Below, in pieces: positions 54,841 to 63,301 of a DNA stretch of 64,000 nucleotides. The notes under the pieces are model-generated. The model was not told the DNA's origin. It ran no database searches and saw nothing but the letters and a program-made list of their open reading frames with translations. Positions within the stretch are counted from its first letter, which is position 1; each line of letters begins with the position of its first letter. The stretch is taken from the NCBI GenBank assembly GCA_046349935.1, contig JAXMBK010000005.1, positions 620,001 to 684,000 on the forward strand. Direction: 5' to 3'. The stretch comes from CAIXSC01 sp046349935 (GTDB lineage: Bacteria; Planctomycetota; Planctomycetia; Pirellulales; Pirellulaceae). The translations under genes and the position numbers were made by a program.

Positions 54841-55551
54841 CTAGTTTATCGTCACAGTAAAATGATTGATTGCCCGGGAATGATCGGCCACCCACGGCGT
54901 GCGGTGATTTGTCCGATACCACTCCGCCGTGCGGCCGTTCTCGCCGAGCGCGTAACCGATGTTTTGGACACGGCTGAGCAGGGGGAACAGTTCCTTACGG
55001 GTTCGCTGATACTGCGAGCGAAAGTTACAGGTAAAGCACTTCGGGTTGCGCGTACACCAGTTGGTCATGAACCAAACGAGCCGCTTGCGGTCGACGCCCC
55101 AGCCCCACGGCGTCCAAATCGGACGGGTGTCGCAGAGGTGGCTTTGCTCCTGCGTCGGTTCGGTCTTGGGCTTGTTGTAGCCAGAGACGAGCAAAACCGT
55201 GTGCTTCGGATCATGCTCGGCCAAGTGGTCGATGCCCCACTCGAAATACCGTAGCGCGTCGGGGCTCGGCACCGTATCGTCCTCAAGGTGAACGATGTGG
55301 TCACCCTTCAGGTGAAACGCCCGCATCAACGCCGCCAGAGTGTTTCGATTCAAACCGAGCCGACGCTCGTTTACGACCAAGCGGCATTGGCAAGCTTTGA
55401 ACTCGCGAAAGGCCGCGATCACCTCGGCATTGCCGGGTTCGACATTGGGGAGCAGAGTCCAATCGCCGATGCCATCGCACTGGGCCAGCGCGTCGAGCAC
55501 TTCGCGCGTGTACTGCGGGCGGCGGTAGGCCGTCATCGTGATCACTTTCAT
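54841..55551 (-). CDS. family 2-like glycosyltransferase
   Basis: A 236-aa protein with a GT-A fold start: MKVITMTAYRRPQYTREVLD, LLPNVEPGNAEVI, LVVNERRLGLNRNTLAALM, then VHLEDDTVPSPDALRYFEW, in which LEDD is the metal-binding DxD-type site. The later part (WTPWGWGVDRKRLVWF, CRNPKCFTC-like) is specific and unassigned. It would transfer a sugar to an unknown acceptor. Overlaps the preceding methyltransferase gene by 4 bp (55548-55551), part of a tight run of four genes. Confidence 0.8.
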   Translation of the reverse strand: MKVITMTAYRRPQYTREVLDALAQCDGIGDWTLLPNVEPGNAEVIAAFREFKACQCRLVVNERRLGLNRNTLAALMRAFHLKGDHIVHLEDDTVPSPDALRYFEWGIDHLAEHDPKHTVLLVSGYNKPKTEPTQEQSHLCDTRPIWTPWGWGVDRKRLVWFMTNWCTRNPKCFTCNFRSQYQRTRKELFPLLSRVQNIGYALGENGRTAEWYRTNHRTPWVADHSRAINHFTVTIN

Positions 55552-56066
55552 GGGATGCTCCTGGCGAGAAGTGCTTGGCGGCCAAGTTGAACGAGCGTGA
55601 AACCGGCAGACTCGGCCAGCGGAATGGCCAACTCGCCTTTGCCACGCCGAGGCAAATCGGTATCGTCGATCAACAACACGGCATGTGGCGAGAGTCTCGG
55701 CAGCGCCGCGACGAACGCATCGGCAGCCCATTGGCGACCGTTCTCCTTGTCGGGATGGGGACCATCGAGATACAGCAGATCGATGGGGTGCTGGAACGTA
55801 TCGAGGAACCAGATCCCGTCGCAGGTCAGGCAACGCACCCGCGGAAACCGGCTGCCGACGAGCTTGGCTGTGAGCCGCGTGGCGCGGCAGTCGATATCGA
55901 CCGACCATGTCGCCAAGCCCGATTCGCCCCAGGCAAGCGTGCTGTGCCCATCCGACTTCTGCGCACCGGTGCTGCGAATGCTGCCGAGTTCGACGATGGT
56001 CTGACCGCGGCGCTCGCTTACCAGCTCGATTGCTACGCCGAACAAAAACTCGTTGGATCGTTTCAT
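55548..56066 (-). CDS. class I SAM-dependent methyltransferase (Methyltransf_24-like)
   Basis: A 172-aa methyltransferase. QTIVELGSIR stands at motif I, WSVDIDC at the acidic strand end, and PIDLLYLDGPHPDKENGRQW and VLLIDDTDLP are the late strands, an arrangement seen in small-molecule and glycan O-methyltransferases of the Methyltransf_24 kind. The glycine loop of motif I is modified (GSIRSTGAQ). It is flanked by 4-bp overlaps on both sides, so it is coupled to the glycosyltransferase and the chimera. Confidence 0.72.
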   Translation of the reverse strand: MKRSNEFLFGVAIELVSERRGQTIVELGSIRSTGAQKSDGHSTLAWGESGLATWSVDIDCRATRLTAKLVGSRFPRVRCLTCDGIWFLDTFQHPIDLLYLDGPHPDKENGRQWAADAFVAALPRLSPHAVLLIDDTDLPRRGKGELAIPLAESAGFTLVQLGRQALLARSIP

Positions 56067-56833
56067 CGCTGTTCCTCCCGGTGAACGTAGATCGCGTCCT
56101 GGTGGGTTGGGTGACGGTTGTAGTCGGCGGCTCGCACGAAGCCGTGACTGGTTAAAAATGCGTGCAGTTCTGCTGGATCAGTCCAACCCGCTGCGGGACA
56201 ATCGCCGTTGCGGCGTTCTTCGAGGTTGATCCACCGCACGCGCCCCGAATCAAGCAACTCGGTTCCGCCACGCAGCGCCGGCAATTCGCTGCCTTCAATG
56301 TCCATCCACAACAGAATGCGATTTTGCCGGCCCATCTCCCGATCAAGACGGTCGAGCGTCCACACATCGGTCAGGATCTGGCGCTCGCTCTCCGCCAACG
56401 GCAACAGTGAAGCGCGCTTGGCATCAGCGGCGATGTCGAACAGCGTGGCCCTGCCGTCCGTCTCGCCGACCGCAACCTTCGCCAAGGCTCCGGGGAAACC
56501 GTCTCGCAGCAGCGATTCGTAGCTGGCCGGATGCGGCTCGCATCCAAACACCTTCAGTCGGGGATAACCGAGGGCTGAAAGCGTCTCGGCGCTGACGCCG
56601 GTCGCGGCGCTCATGTCGGCCAGTTCGCTGCCCACATTGGCGAACTGCCGCACCGTGGCCATCAGCCCGCCGAGGATCGAACCGGAGAACGCGGTGATGC
56701 CGGTGCCGATCGTCGCGAGGCCCTGTGCCCAGGCAGCCAGGCGTTCCTTGGCGCGCTTCAGTCCCTGGCCGATCTTGTCCTTGATGGACAACTCGACATA
56801 GGCTCGTCCCGCTTTGACGCCGTCGGTGCTCAT
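56063..56833 (-). CDS. chimera: phage tape-measure N-terminus joined to FkbM-type methyltransferase
   Basis: Residues 1 to about 90 (VKAGRAYVELSIKDKIGQGL, RLAAWAQGLATIGTGITAF, ADMSAATGVSAETLSALGY) are the start of a phage tail tape-measure protein. From about residue 93 the sequence becomes FkbM-like: KVFGCEPHPASYESLL, VAVGETDGRATLF, ILTDVWTLDRLDRE, LLWMDIEGSELPALRGG. The FkbM part lacks the first SAM-binding strand and loop, so it may be inactive. The join near 56558 is in frame and the start and stop still overlap the neighbours by 4 bp. An in-frame deletion within an operon that held both genes is the simplest origin. Confidence 0.75.
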   Translation of the reverse strand: MSTDGVKAGRAYVELSIKDKIGQGLKRAKERLAAWAQGLATIGTGITAFSGSILGGLMATVRQFANVGSELADMSAATGVSAETLSALGYPRLKVFGCEPHPASYESLLRDGFPGALAKVAVGETDGRATLFDIAADAKRASLLPLAESERQILTDVWTLDRLDREMGRQNRILLWMDIEGSELPALRGGTELLDSGRVRWINLEERRNGDCPAAGWTDPAELHAFLTSHGFVRAADYNRHPTHQDAIYVHREEQR

Positions 56834-57354
56834 GCGGAGACGCTCCGGGCCCAGAGAGTCGGAAACTTATCCTGCTCGGCGGCGAGCGCCGGTCCCATGA
56901 ACGGGCGTGGCGCGTAGACCGCGATCCGCACGCGAGTCGGCTGATTCGGACGGGGTGAGCGCTTGCCGCGCGGCATCCACTTGGTGCCGACCATTTTCTC
57001 GCGAATGCCGGCGGTGCCGCCGAACTCCATCAGGTTGGGGACCGTGCCGCCGCTCAGCTTGCCGTTGAGGTATTGCTTCTGGTTCAGTCCAACCGGGCCG
57101 ATGATCACGCTGTCGCGGCCATCGAACCCAAACAGGATGAATCGCAGGTTAGCAATCGGATCGGTGCTGTGGACGCTCGGCGGTTCGCCCGGCAGCGAGT
57201 ACCGCTTACGGCGTCGCAGGCGACTGATCGCGGCACGACGCACGAACGCACCCGCTTTCGACAGCGCGCGGCGATTGGCCACATCGAGTCGCCGGATGAC
57301 CGCCGGGTTATCGAAGAACAGATCAACCACCTTCATCGTGACCGTGATGTCCAT
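56830..57354 (-). CDS. phage minor tail/virion-morphogenesis protein (gp10-like)
   Basis: A 174-aa protein with the look of HK97 gp10-like/virion-morphogenesis proteins: N-terminal helix region NRRALSKAGAFVRRAAISRL, PGEPPSVHSTDPIANLRFI, FDGRDSVIIGPVGLNQ, LMEFGGTAGI, and a C-terminal APRPFMGPALAAEQDKFP, which is where such proteins dock in tail assembly. It overlaps the chimera gene by 4 bp. The 25 codons directly before its start, in another frame, read TPYTRELLRAQAERWFAARR, probably the tail of a lost phage gene. Confidence 0.7.
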   Translation of the reverse strand: MDITVTMKVVDLFFDNPAVIRRLDVANRRALSKAGAFVRRAAISRLRRRKRYSLPGEPPSVHSTDPIANLRFILFGFDGRDSVIIGPVGLNQKQYLNGKLSGGTVPNLMEFGGTAGIREKMVGTKWMPRGKRSPRPNQPTRVRIAVYAPRPFMGPALAAEQDKFPTLWARSVSA

Positions 57355-57431
57355 CCTGCTTTCTCCGGGCGGCGAACCAGCGCTCCGCTTGGGCTCGCAA
57401 CAGTTCGCGGGTGTACGGTGTCCTGCGCGAA

Positions 57432-57836
57432 ACCCCGCATCTGCACACCGAGGACGTTAAAGTCCGCCTCGGCCGTTTCGATGGTGGGAGACTCTTGTCC
57501 GTTGAGGAACGCGACCTCGATCACCGGCAGGTCGTTCGGATCGGACAGGAGGTACCAGGCCTTCGCCGAATTGCCGGTGTAAACGGCGTTCGCCAGGTAG
57601 CGGCTGACCTCGACGCGGAACTTCCCTTGGTGCGGGTTGGCGACGGGGAACTTGGCGTTCGCCGTGGTGTCCCGCAGTTCCAGCGACTTGTAGAGCTGCG
57701 AACCGATGGCCGAGAGCGCCGTCGGCACGAGCATGATCGCCGGCATGATGCCGATCGGCTTGCCGTCGCCATCGACCTGATCCATGAAGGCGACTTCGGC
57801 CGTCGTCAGCCCATCGATACCGAGCGCCGTGGCAGC
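57432..57836 (-). pseudogene. phage major-capsid fragment, copy 2
   Basis: About 135 codons of the same gpT-like capsid protein as at 44852-45226, beginning slightly earlier (ALGIDGLTTAEVAFMDQVDG) and ending at VLGVQMRG. Its 5' edge runs into the truncated primase gene and its 3' edge into another phage gene, so deletions removed both ends. Shares SLELRDTTA, FPVANPHQGKFRVEVSRYL and DPNDLPVIEVAFLNGQ with copy 1. Confidence 0.78.
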
Positions 57837-58795
57837 GCCCCGCAGAACGCCAGCGCCTGATTCGGATAGGGAGCCGTTTCGAGGCAGTAGTCCATGACCT
57901 CGGACACGAACCCCGGCACGCGCAAGAGTTCCGCCGGTAGCGGGCCGGGATCGACGATCGGCGACGGTGGCGCGTCGGCCGCCGGCGGCGGCGTGAAGTC
58001 CTGCGACCAATGGTCCTCCGCCAAAGCGACCGAGACCTGATCGGGTTCGTAGCGCGCGACGCTGGCGGCGATGCGCTCGACCTCGGCCGCGGGCAACGGC
58101 GGCGAACAGCGATCGGCGTTGGCTCGCACGAGCGCCGCGAGGATTTCGTCGCGCGACATGCCGACGCGGCGCATGTTTCCGCCCAAGCGGGCCAACGTCG
58201 CGTTGCGTTGCCCGCTGGGGATTGTGTTCGACTCGGCGGCGCTGGTTGCGACACGCGGCGACGTGGGCGACGACTGGGCGTCGTCCACCAGTTGCGATAG
58301 GAGCCACGCCGGCGGCTTGGGTAGTTGGTCGCGGGGCTGGTCGAGTTCGAGGCCCGGCGCGAATTGGTACGGTTTGCCGCCAACGCGCGACGGCGGCACG
58401 AGGATGTAGCCGCCCTCGGCGCGCACGTCGACCTTAGACGCAATTTGGCCTGTGCGGCAACGAATCGCCGCGCCGTCGGGCGCACGAAAGATGTAATGTT
58501 TGCCGCCGCCCGGCGTCGACGCGACCGCGCCGATCAGCAGGTCGCCGAGGCGCTCGGGATTGTCCGTTAACCAAGCGTTCGCCGGTCCATCCACGTCGAT
58601 CACCACGAGTCCGGCGGTCGGGATCGCGATGTTGGCCGTCGGATGCCGTTGCCACCAAGTTTCGATTTGTTCGGCGATGGTCGTGGCGTCGTGGAATCCA
58701 TTGGGCGTCAGCGGCGCTTTGCGACCGCCCACGCACGGAAACACCGGGTATCCCAATTCGGCGTAGCGCAGCGCTGCCTCAAGCAGCCCACTCAT
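57806..58795 (-). CDS. phage bifunctional primase-polymerase, C-terminally truncated
   Basis: A 329-aa remnant. Residues ~1-170 are a Prim-Pol domain (AALRYAELGYPVFPC, VVIDVDGPANAW with the catalytic acidic pair, TPGGGKHYIFRAP, DVRAEGGYILVPPS). Residues ~190-260 are a primase C-terminal helix set (GQRNATLARLGGNMRR). VMDYCLETAPYPNQALAFCG is the beginning of the following helicase-like region in relatives, but the frame then breaks off into capsid sequence and stops. The full protein would be two to three times longer. Transcribed divergently from the lexA-like gene. ATG 58795 was chosen since family sequence begins there. Confidence 0.8.
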   Translation of the reverse strand: MSGLLEAALRYAELGYPVFPCVGGRKAPLTPNGFHDATTIAEQIETWWQRHPTANIAIPTAGLVVIDVDGPANAWLTDNPERLGDLLIGAVASTPGGGKHYIFRAPDGAAIRCRTGQIASKVDVRAEGGYILVPPSRVGGKPYQFAPGLELDQPRDQLPKPPAWLLSQLVDDAQSSPTSPRVATSAAESNTIPSGQRNATLARLGGNMRRVGMSRDEILAALVRANADRCSPPLPAAEVERIAASVARYEPDQVSVALAEDHWSQDFTPPPAADAPPSPIVDPGPLPAELLRVPGFVSEVMDYCLETAPYPNQALAFCGALPRRSVSMG

Positions 58796-58908
58796 GAAGC
58801 GTTCCAAATGCGGAAGAAACGACCGTGGTCCCCTATTAGAGAGTTTCCGCATTGGGTGCCCGCGACGGTCCATAATTCCTGCTGGGAGAAATTTTTGGCC
58901 CGCTGCTT

Positions 58909-58918
58909 GTGCTAGCAC
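58909..58918. promoter_or_regulatory. possible LexA-type operator between divergent genes
   Basis: GTGCTAGCAC is a perfect 10-bp palindrome in the spacer between the primase gene (minus) and the repressor gene (plus), 84 bp before the repressor start. The position fits a self-regulating repressor. No second copy was seen, so it stays tentative. Confidence 0.3.
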
Positions 58919-59001
58919 TGCGCCGTAACTATACTCCCGTTCACTATGGCCGTAAGGGTTGTAGCGAGCGGATTGGGGCTATTTCTCTCGGGTCGCGCGT
59001 C

Positions 59002-59664
59002 ATGTTGAACCAGCCGAAAAAACGAGGTCCCAAGCCGAAGGCCGAGATCACGGCCAATCAGCGGCGAACGCTGGTCGAGATCGACCGGTTCATCCGCAAA
59101 CACCAGTTCGCCCCCACCATGCAGGAGCTGGCCGAGGCCCTGGAGGTTTCAGCGCCGAGCGTGCATGAGCAGGTGGACCACCTGGTTCGCAAGGGATACC
59201 TCAAGCGGGCCAGCGGCAAGTCCCGCGGGCTGGCTGTCCTGAGACGGCCGACGGACAAGCCGGCCAAGCTGATACCGATTCCGCTGGTGGGGACGGTGGC
59301 CGCCGGCTCGCCGATTCCGGCCGAGGAGCACGTCATCGGCGAAGTGCTGGTCGAACAGGACCTGGGCCGTCGCGAGCGCTGTTTCGCGCTGCGCGTCCAG
59401 GGCGAGAGCATGCGGGACGCCGGCATCGGCGACGGCGACGTCGTCATCGTGCGCAAGCAACCGTTGGCCGAATGCGGCGACATCGTGGTCGCGCTCGTCA
59501 ACGGCGACGCGACCGTCAAACGCTTGTGCTTCCGCGAACACAACATTGAGCTGCAACCTGAAAACAGATTGCGCAAATACCGGCCGATCGTGATCGGACC
59601 GGAGACCGACTTGCGGATCGTAGGCAAGGTCGTCGCCGTGCGCGGCGCGGCCGTGCGTGACTGA
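59002..59664 (+). CDS. LexA-like self-cleaving repressor
   Basis: A 220-aa protein with the LexA layout. The N-terminal winged helix (~15-80) has RRTLVEIDRFIRKHQFAPTM and QELAEALEVSAPSVHEQVDH. The S24 peptidase part (~95-220) has the cleavage site VAAG (Ala101-Gly102), GESM with catalytic Ser136, and TVKR with Lys173. DNA damage through RecA would cause self-cleavage and release of target promoters. As the first gene of the right-hand phage module it probably acts as the phage switch, though a host-type LexA is possible. ATG 59002 was chosen; the upstream 31 codons of open frame show no family sequence. Confidence 0.88.
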   Translation: MLNQPKKRGPKPKAEITANQRRTLVEIDRFIRKHQFAPTMQELAEALEVSAPSVHEQVDHLVRKGYLKRASGKSRGLAVLRRPTDKPAKLIPIPLVGTVAAGSPIPAEEHVIGEVLVEQDLGRRERCFALRVQGESMRDAGIGDGDVVIVRKQPLAECGDIVVALVNGDATVKRLCFREHNIELQPENRLRKYRPIVIGPETDLRIVGKVVAVRGAAVRD

Positions 59665-59887
59665 TCCGCAGCGAGCGATTCCCTAGAGGCGCTGGGCCGA
59701 AACCGCTCGAACTTGAAGATCATCCTATTCCGAGGCTGCACAGCGCCCCGCTCCGGCACTGCTAAGTGCCCCATGTGCCTCGCGCCCATTTTTCCGCAAA
59801 GAAATGGGCCGAAATAAATGTGGACCGTTGCGCGCCTCCAAAGCGGATACTTTCAAGTAGGGGAGAAGAGAAGTCGCGAGCAACACG

Positions 59888-60202
59888 ATGAGCACGCAGA
59901 CGAAGAACCTGACGCCGGCGAAACGCTGGCTGGTGCACCGGATGCACCAGACGTATTTCGGCACGATGCAGAACCTCTTGGTCCGCGACGGCGAGCCGGT
60001 CATCGAGCCGCCGCCGAGGACCAAGCAGGCCTACAAGTTGGGCGGCAAACGGAATCCGCCGAAGGTCGTGGCGCAGGAGTTCGCCCTCAAGCAGCAGCAC
60101 GTCGAGCTGTTTGAGTTGATGGAAAGCAAGCGGAACGGAGTCATCGCGAAGTTGACGATTCAGGAGGGCTTGCCCTTCCTCGTCGAATGGGAAACGGATT
60201 GA
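59888..60202 (+). CDS. small hypothetical protein of the phage module
   Basis: A 104-aa basic protein (TKNLTPAKRWLVHRMHQTYF, then KQAYKLGGKRNPPKVV and a helical end ALKQQHVELFELMES). AGGGGAGAAGAGAAG upstream provides a ribosome site region. Not recognised; position between the repressor and a sigma-like factor suggests an early phage gene. Confidence 0.65.
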   Translation: MSTQTKNLTPAKRWLVHRMHQTYFGTMQNLLVRDGEPVIEPPPRTKQAYKLGGKRNPPKVVAQEFALKQQHVELFELMESKRNGVIAKLTIQEGLPFLVEWETD

Positions 60203-60379
60203 GCGCGGGCGACCGCGCGTGATTGAGAGTTCGAGCGGTTCACATTTCGAAAGTCAGACAATCTGCCGACCGCCAAGCGGAAGCGATTGTGGGCGACGCC
60301 GACAACGGCAGCGCACATGGTCCTTCCGCTGTTTTTGTTGGTGTCGCTCCACGGTCCAAACCAACCCAGGAGCAGCACC

Positions 60380-60970
60380 ATGACCGTCATTCACGCCCCC
60401 GATGTCACGGACAAATTCACGACGCAGCGCATTCGTCGCGCCGCCCAGGCGCTGGTCGCCGACGGCACCTATCCGTCGTCCCAACTGGACGACTTGATCC
60501 AGGACATGAGCCTGGCGCTGCTGGAGCAGGCGCGCAAGAACTTTGATCCGGAGCGCGCCCGCTGGTCGACCTTCGTCACCACGGTCCTGCGTCTGGTCGT
60601 CGTTTCGCTGCGGCGCAAACAGGCGACGGAGCAAAGTCAGGCCGAGGGCGAAGTCGGCTCGCTCAATGTGCTGATCGACGATACGGACGGGCATCTGTCC
60701 GAACTCGGCCCGACGATCAGCGAGGAAGAGCATCGCACCGGCCTGGGCGCTGGATTCGTCAGTCACACGGACCAGGTCGATCTGGCGCTCGACGTCCAAG
60801 CGGTGATGGACGCGCTTCCCGAGGAACTGCGGGAAATCTGCGAGTTGCTCAAGACCCTGAGCTTGGCCGAGATCTCGCGGCGACTCGACATGCCCATGTC
60901 CACGCTGAAGCGCCGCGTGGGCCAACTGCGCGAGCGCTTCCAAGCGGCCGGCCTGGACGACGCGGCCTGA
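60380..60970 (+). CDS. phage-module sigma-70-like factor
   Basis: A 196-aa protein. Residues ~30-75 match sigma region 2 (YPSSQLDDLIQDMSLALLEQ, FDPERARWSTFVTTVLR), and the C-terminal 55 residues match region 4 with a HTH (LPEELREICELLKTLSLAEI then SRRLDMPMSTLKRRVGQLRE). It may direct transcription of the late or recombination genes. ATG 60380 with AGGAGCAG before it was chosen over the long open frame from 60287. Sigma-like proteins within replication/recombination clusters are not common in phages. Confidence 0.78.
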   Translation: MTVIHAPDVTDKFTTQRIRRAAQALVADGTYPSSQLDDLIQDMSLALLEQARKNFDPERARWSTFVTTVLRLVVVSLRRKQATEQSQAEGEVGSLNVLIDDTDGHLSELGPTISEEEHRTGLGAGFVSHTDQVDLALDVQAVMDALPEELREICELLKTLSLAEISRRLDMPMSTLKRRVGQLRERFQAAGLDDAA

Positions 60971-61027
60971 TTCCAGCGCCGCTTCCCTTCGCCCGTTCCC
61001 CCTGGTCTCGATTTGCACGAGGAAACT

Positions 61028-61846
61028 ATGCCCACGCCAGTCACCGAGCCCGCTCCCGCCGATGTGCTGTTGCAGGAACCCGCGGAGGTCTATCACGCCA
61101 AGGCAGGCGAGTATCTTTCCAGCCATCTGCTGGCCGACTTCCGCCGCTGTCCGCAGCTCTATTTTCGCAAACGCTGCGGACTGGTTCCCAACGAGGATCG
61201 CCCCGCCTTTCTGCTCGGGCGGGCGGCGCACACGCTGACCTTGGAAGGCAAGGAGGCCTTCCAGTCAGCCTTCGCGGTGGGCGGACCGATCAACCCCAAA
61301 ACGGGCCAGCCGTTCGGGCCGACGACCAAGGCGTTCACCGAGTGGGCCGAGGCCCAACAGAAGGACGTGCTCACGGCCGAGCAGTTCGCGCTGGTCCAGC
61401 AAATGGCCGACAGCGTGCGGGCGCATCCCGTGGCCCGCGAACTTCTGGCGGACGGCGTCGCCGAGGGCGTGGTGCGGAGCGAGTACGGCGGCACGCCCTG
61501 CCAGATCCGCATGGACTGGTTCGATCTGCAAACCGGGATCGTCGACCTCAAGACGGTCGACTCGCTCGATTACTTCGAGGCCGACGCGCGGCGCTACGGC
61601 TACTGCCATCAACTGGCTTTCTACGTGGCCGTGCTCCAACAGCGCATCGGCATTGCCGCGCCGGCGTTCTTCATCGCCGTCGAGAAGCGCGAACCGTTCC
61701 GCGCCGGCGTGTGGAAGGTGACTTCCGACGTCCTCGCCGCCGCGCGGCGCGAGAACGAAGCGGCGATCCGCCGGCTGCGCGACTGCCTCGCGCGGAACGA
61801 CTGGCCGACCGGTTACGAGGACCAGCGATTCTTCGATTGCCTGTGA
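61028..61846 (+). CDS. RecE/exonuclease VIII-like PD-(D/E)XK nuclease
   Basis: A 272-aa nuclease of the phage recombination type (DUF3799-like). HLLADFRRCPQLYFRKRCG is the usual opening after an Ala/Pro-rich start. The catalytic site is IRMDWFDLQTGIVDLKT (Asp...Asp-x-Lys) with YCHQLAFY as the QxxxY motif. It would degrade duplex DNA 5'-3' to leave a single strand for the annealing/RecA-like partner next door. ATG 61028 with GAGGAAAC upstream. Same strand as and 57 bp after the sigma-like gene. Confidence 0.85.
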   Translation: MPTPVTEPAPADVLLQEPAEVYHAKAGEYLSSHLLADFRRCPQLYFRKRCGLVPNEDRPAFLLGRAAHTLTLEGKEAFQSAFAVGGPINPKTGQPFGPTTKAFTEWAEAQQKDVLTAEQFALVQQMADSVRAHPVARELLADGVAEGVVRSEYGGTPCQIRMDWFDLQTGIVDLKTVDSLDYFEADARRYGYCHQLAFYVAVLQQRIGIAAPAFFIAVEKREPFRAGVWKVTSDVLAAARRENEAAIRRLRDCLARNDWPTGYEDQRFFDCL

Positions 61847-61922
61847 CGCCGGCGGATCGCGCTCCGCGCATCCGCCGCGCGCTTTCCCCAATTCCCCACC
61901 TCAATCCCAGGACCCCACGACG

Positions 61923-62696
61923 ATGCCCGACTTGCTCCAGAGAATCACGACCGGCCGCACTTCCGCCCCGCCCCGTTTGTTGGTGTACGGCACCGAAGGG
62001 ATCGGTAAATCCACGCTGGCGTCCCACGCCCCGCGCCCGATCTTCATCCAGACCGAGGACGGCTTGGGTGAGATCGATTGCCACAAGTTCCCCTTGGCTA
62101 ATTCGTTCGACGACGTGGTCGGGGCGCTCGAGGCGCTGCGGACCGAAAAACACGATTACCAGTCCGTCGTCGTGGACTCGCTCGATTGGCTGGAGCGTCT
62201 GATCTGGGACGCGGTCTGCGAGGACTACGGCGCGAAGTCGATCGAGAAGGTCGATGGCGGCTACGGCAAGGGCTACATCTTCGCGCTCACACCGTGGCGC
62301 TCGTTCCTCGATCAACTGGCCGCGCTCCACCGCGACCGCTGCATGGCGATCATCCTCATCGCCCACGCCAAGGTCGAGAAATTCGAGGACCCCGAAGCCT
62401 CGCCGTACGACCGTTACTCGCCGCGACTGCACAAACACGCCGCCGCGCTGCTCACCGAATGGTGCGACGCGGTGCTGTTCGCGACACGGAAGTTCCGCAC
62501 GCAGACCGAGGAAACCGGCTTCGGCCGGAAGCGGACGACGGCGCACGCGATCGGCAAGGACGGCGGCGAGCGCATTCTGCGCACGGTCGGCGGCCCGTCC
62601 TGCGTGGCAAAGAACCGCTACGGGCTCGACGCCGAACTGCCGCTGGATTGGACCGCGCTGCTCGGCGGCATCGCCGGCGCTGCGCAGCAGTCGTAA
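61923..62696 (+). CDS. Sak4-like RecA-fold ATPase
   Basis: A 257-aa ATP-binding protein. Walker A is YGTEGIGKST (residues 22-31) and Walker B is SVVVDSLDWL. The end of the core has AIILIAHAKVEKFEDPE, a RecA-type strand. Such phage proteins work in single-strand annealing beside a RecE-like nuclease and a single-strand binding protein, which are the neighbours here. It is 76 bp after the nuclease and 47 bp before the DUF669 gene. Confidence 0.85.
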   Translation: MPDLLQRITTGRTSAPPRLLVYGTEGIGKSTLASHAPRPIFIQTEDGLGEIDCHKFPLANSFDDVVGALEALRTEKHDYQSVVVDSLDWLERLIWDAVCEDYGAKSIEKVDGGYGKGYIFALTPWRSFLDQLAALHRDRCMAIILIAHAKVEKFEDPEASPYDRYSPRLHKHAAALLTEWCDAVLFATRKFRTQTEETGFGRKRTTAHAIGKDGGERILRTVGGPSCVAKNRYGLDAELPLDWTALLGGIAGAAQQS

Positions 62697-62743
62697 TCGT
62701 CCCCCGCTGATTTTTCCAACCACCTCACTCAGGAGAACGACGC

Positions 62744-63202
62744 ATGGTGATGCTCAAGGGCTTTGACGCGAACGCCGTGGAACCGGCCAGTGAATTCGAT
62801 CCGGTACCGGCCGGCAAGTACGTGGCGGTCATCACGGAAAGCGAAGTGAAGGCCAACAAGGCCGGGAACGGCAGCTATTTGCAGCTCACGTTCCAGATCG
62901 TCGAGGGCGAATTCAAGAACCGCTTCCTCTGGGCGCGGCTCAATCTCGACAACCCCAACGCGACGGCGGTGAAGATCGCGCGGGCCGAGCTGTCGGCCAT
63001 TTGCCGCGCCGTCGGCGTGATGGCTCCCAACGACAGCATCGAGTTGCACGACCTGCCGCTGGTGATCTCGGTCAAGTGCAAGAAGCGCAAAGACTCCGAC
63101 GAGATCACCAACGAGATCAAGGGCTACGCCAAGAAGGAAGCGGCCCCGGGCAAGCCGGCGCAGGTCGCGACCGACACGCCGCCGTGGCGACGCGCCGGTT
63201 AG
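62744..63202 (+). CDS. DUF669 protein (phage single-strand-binding-like)
   Basis: A 152-aa protein of the DUF669 family: FDPVPAGKYVAVITESEVK, GNGSYLQLTFQIVEGEFKNR, LWARLNLDN, AICRAVGV and LVISVKCKKRK. These proteins sit beside Sak4-type ATPases and probably coat single-stranded DNA, a role similar to SSB. A GGAGAAC ribosome site precedes ATG 62744. Confidence 0.87.
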   Translation: MVMLKGFDANAVEPASEFDPVPAGKYVAVITESEVKANKAGNGSYLQLTFQIVEGEFKNRFLWARLNLDNPNATAVKIARAELSAICRAVGVMAPNDSIELHDLPLVISVKCKKRKDSDEITNEIKGYAKKEAAPGKPAQVATDTPPWRRAG

Positions 63203-63301
63203 ACGCCCCGCAGTCGCCAATTGCCTGCGCCCGGCCGCGCGAGACGGATTCTCGCGCGAGCCCGGCGCTTCCCCTGCAGCAAGCACCTGGAGATCGAGCG
63301 T

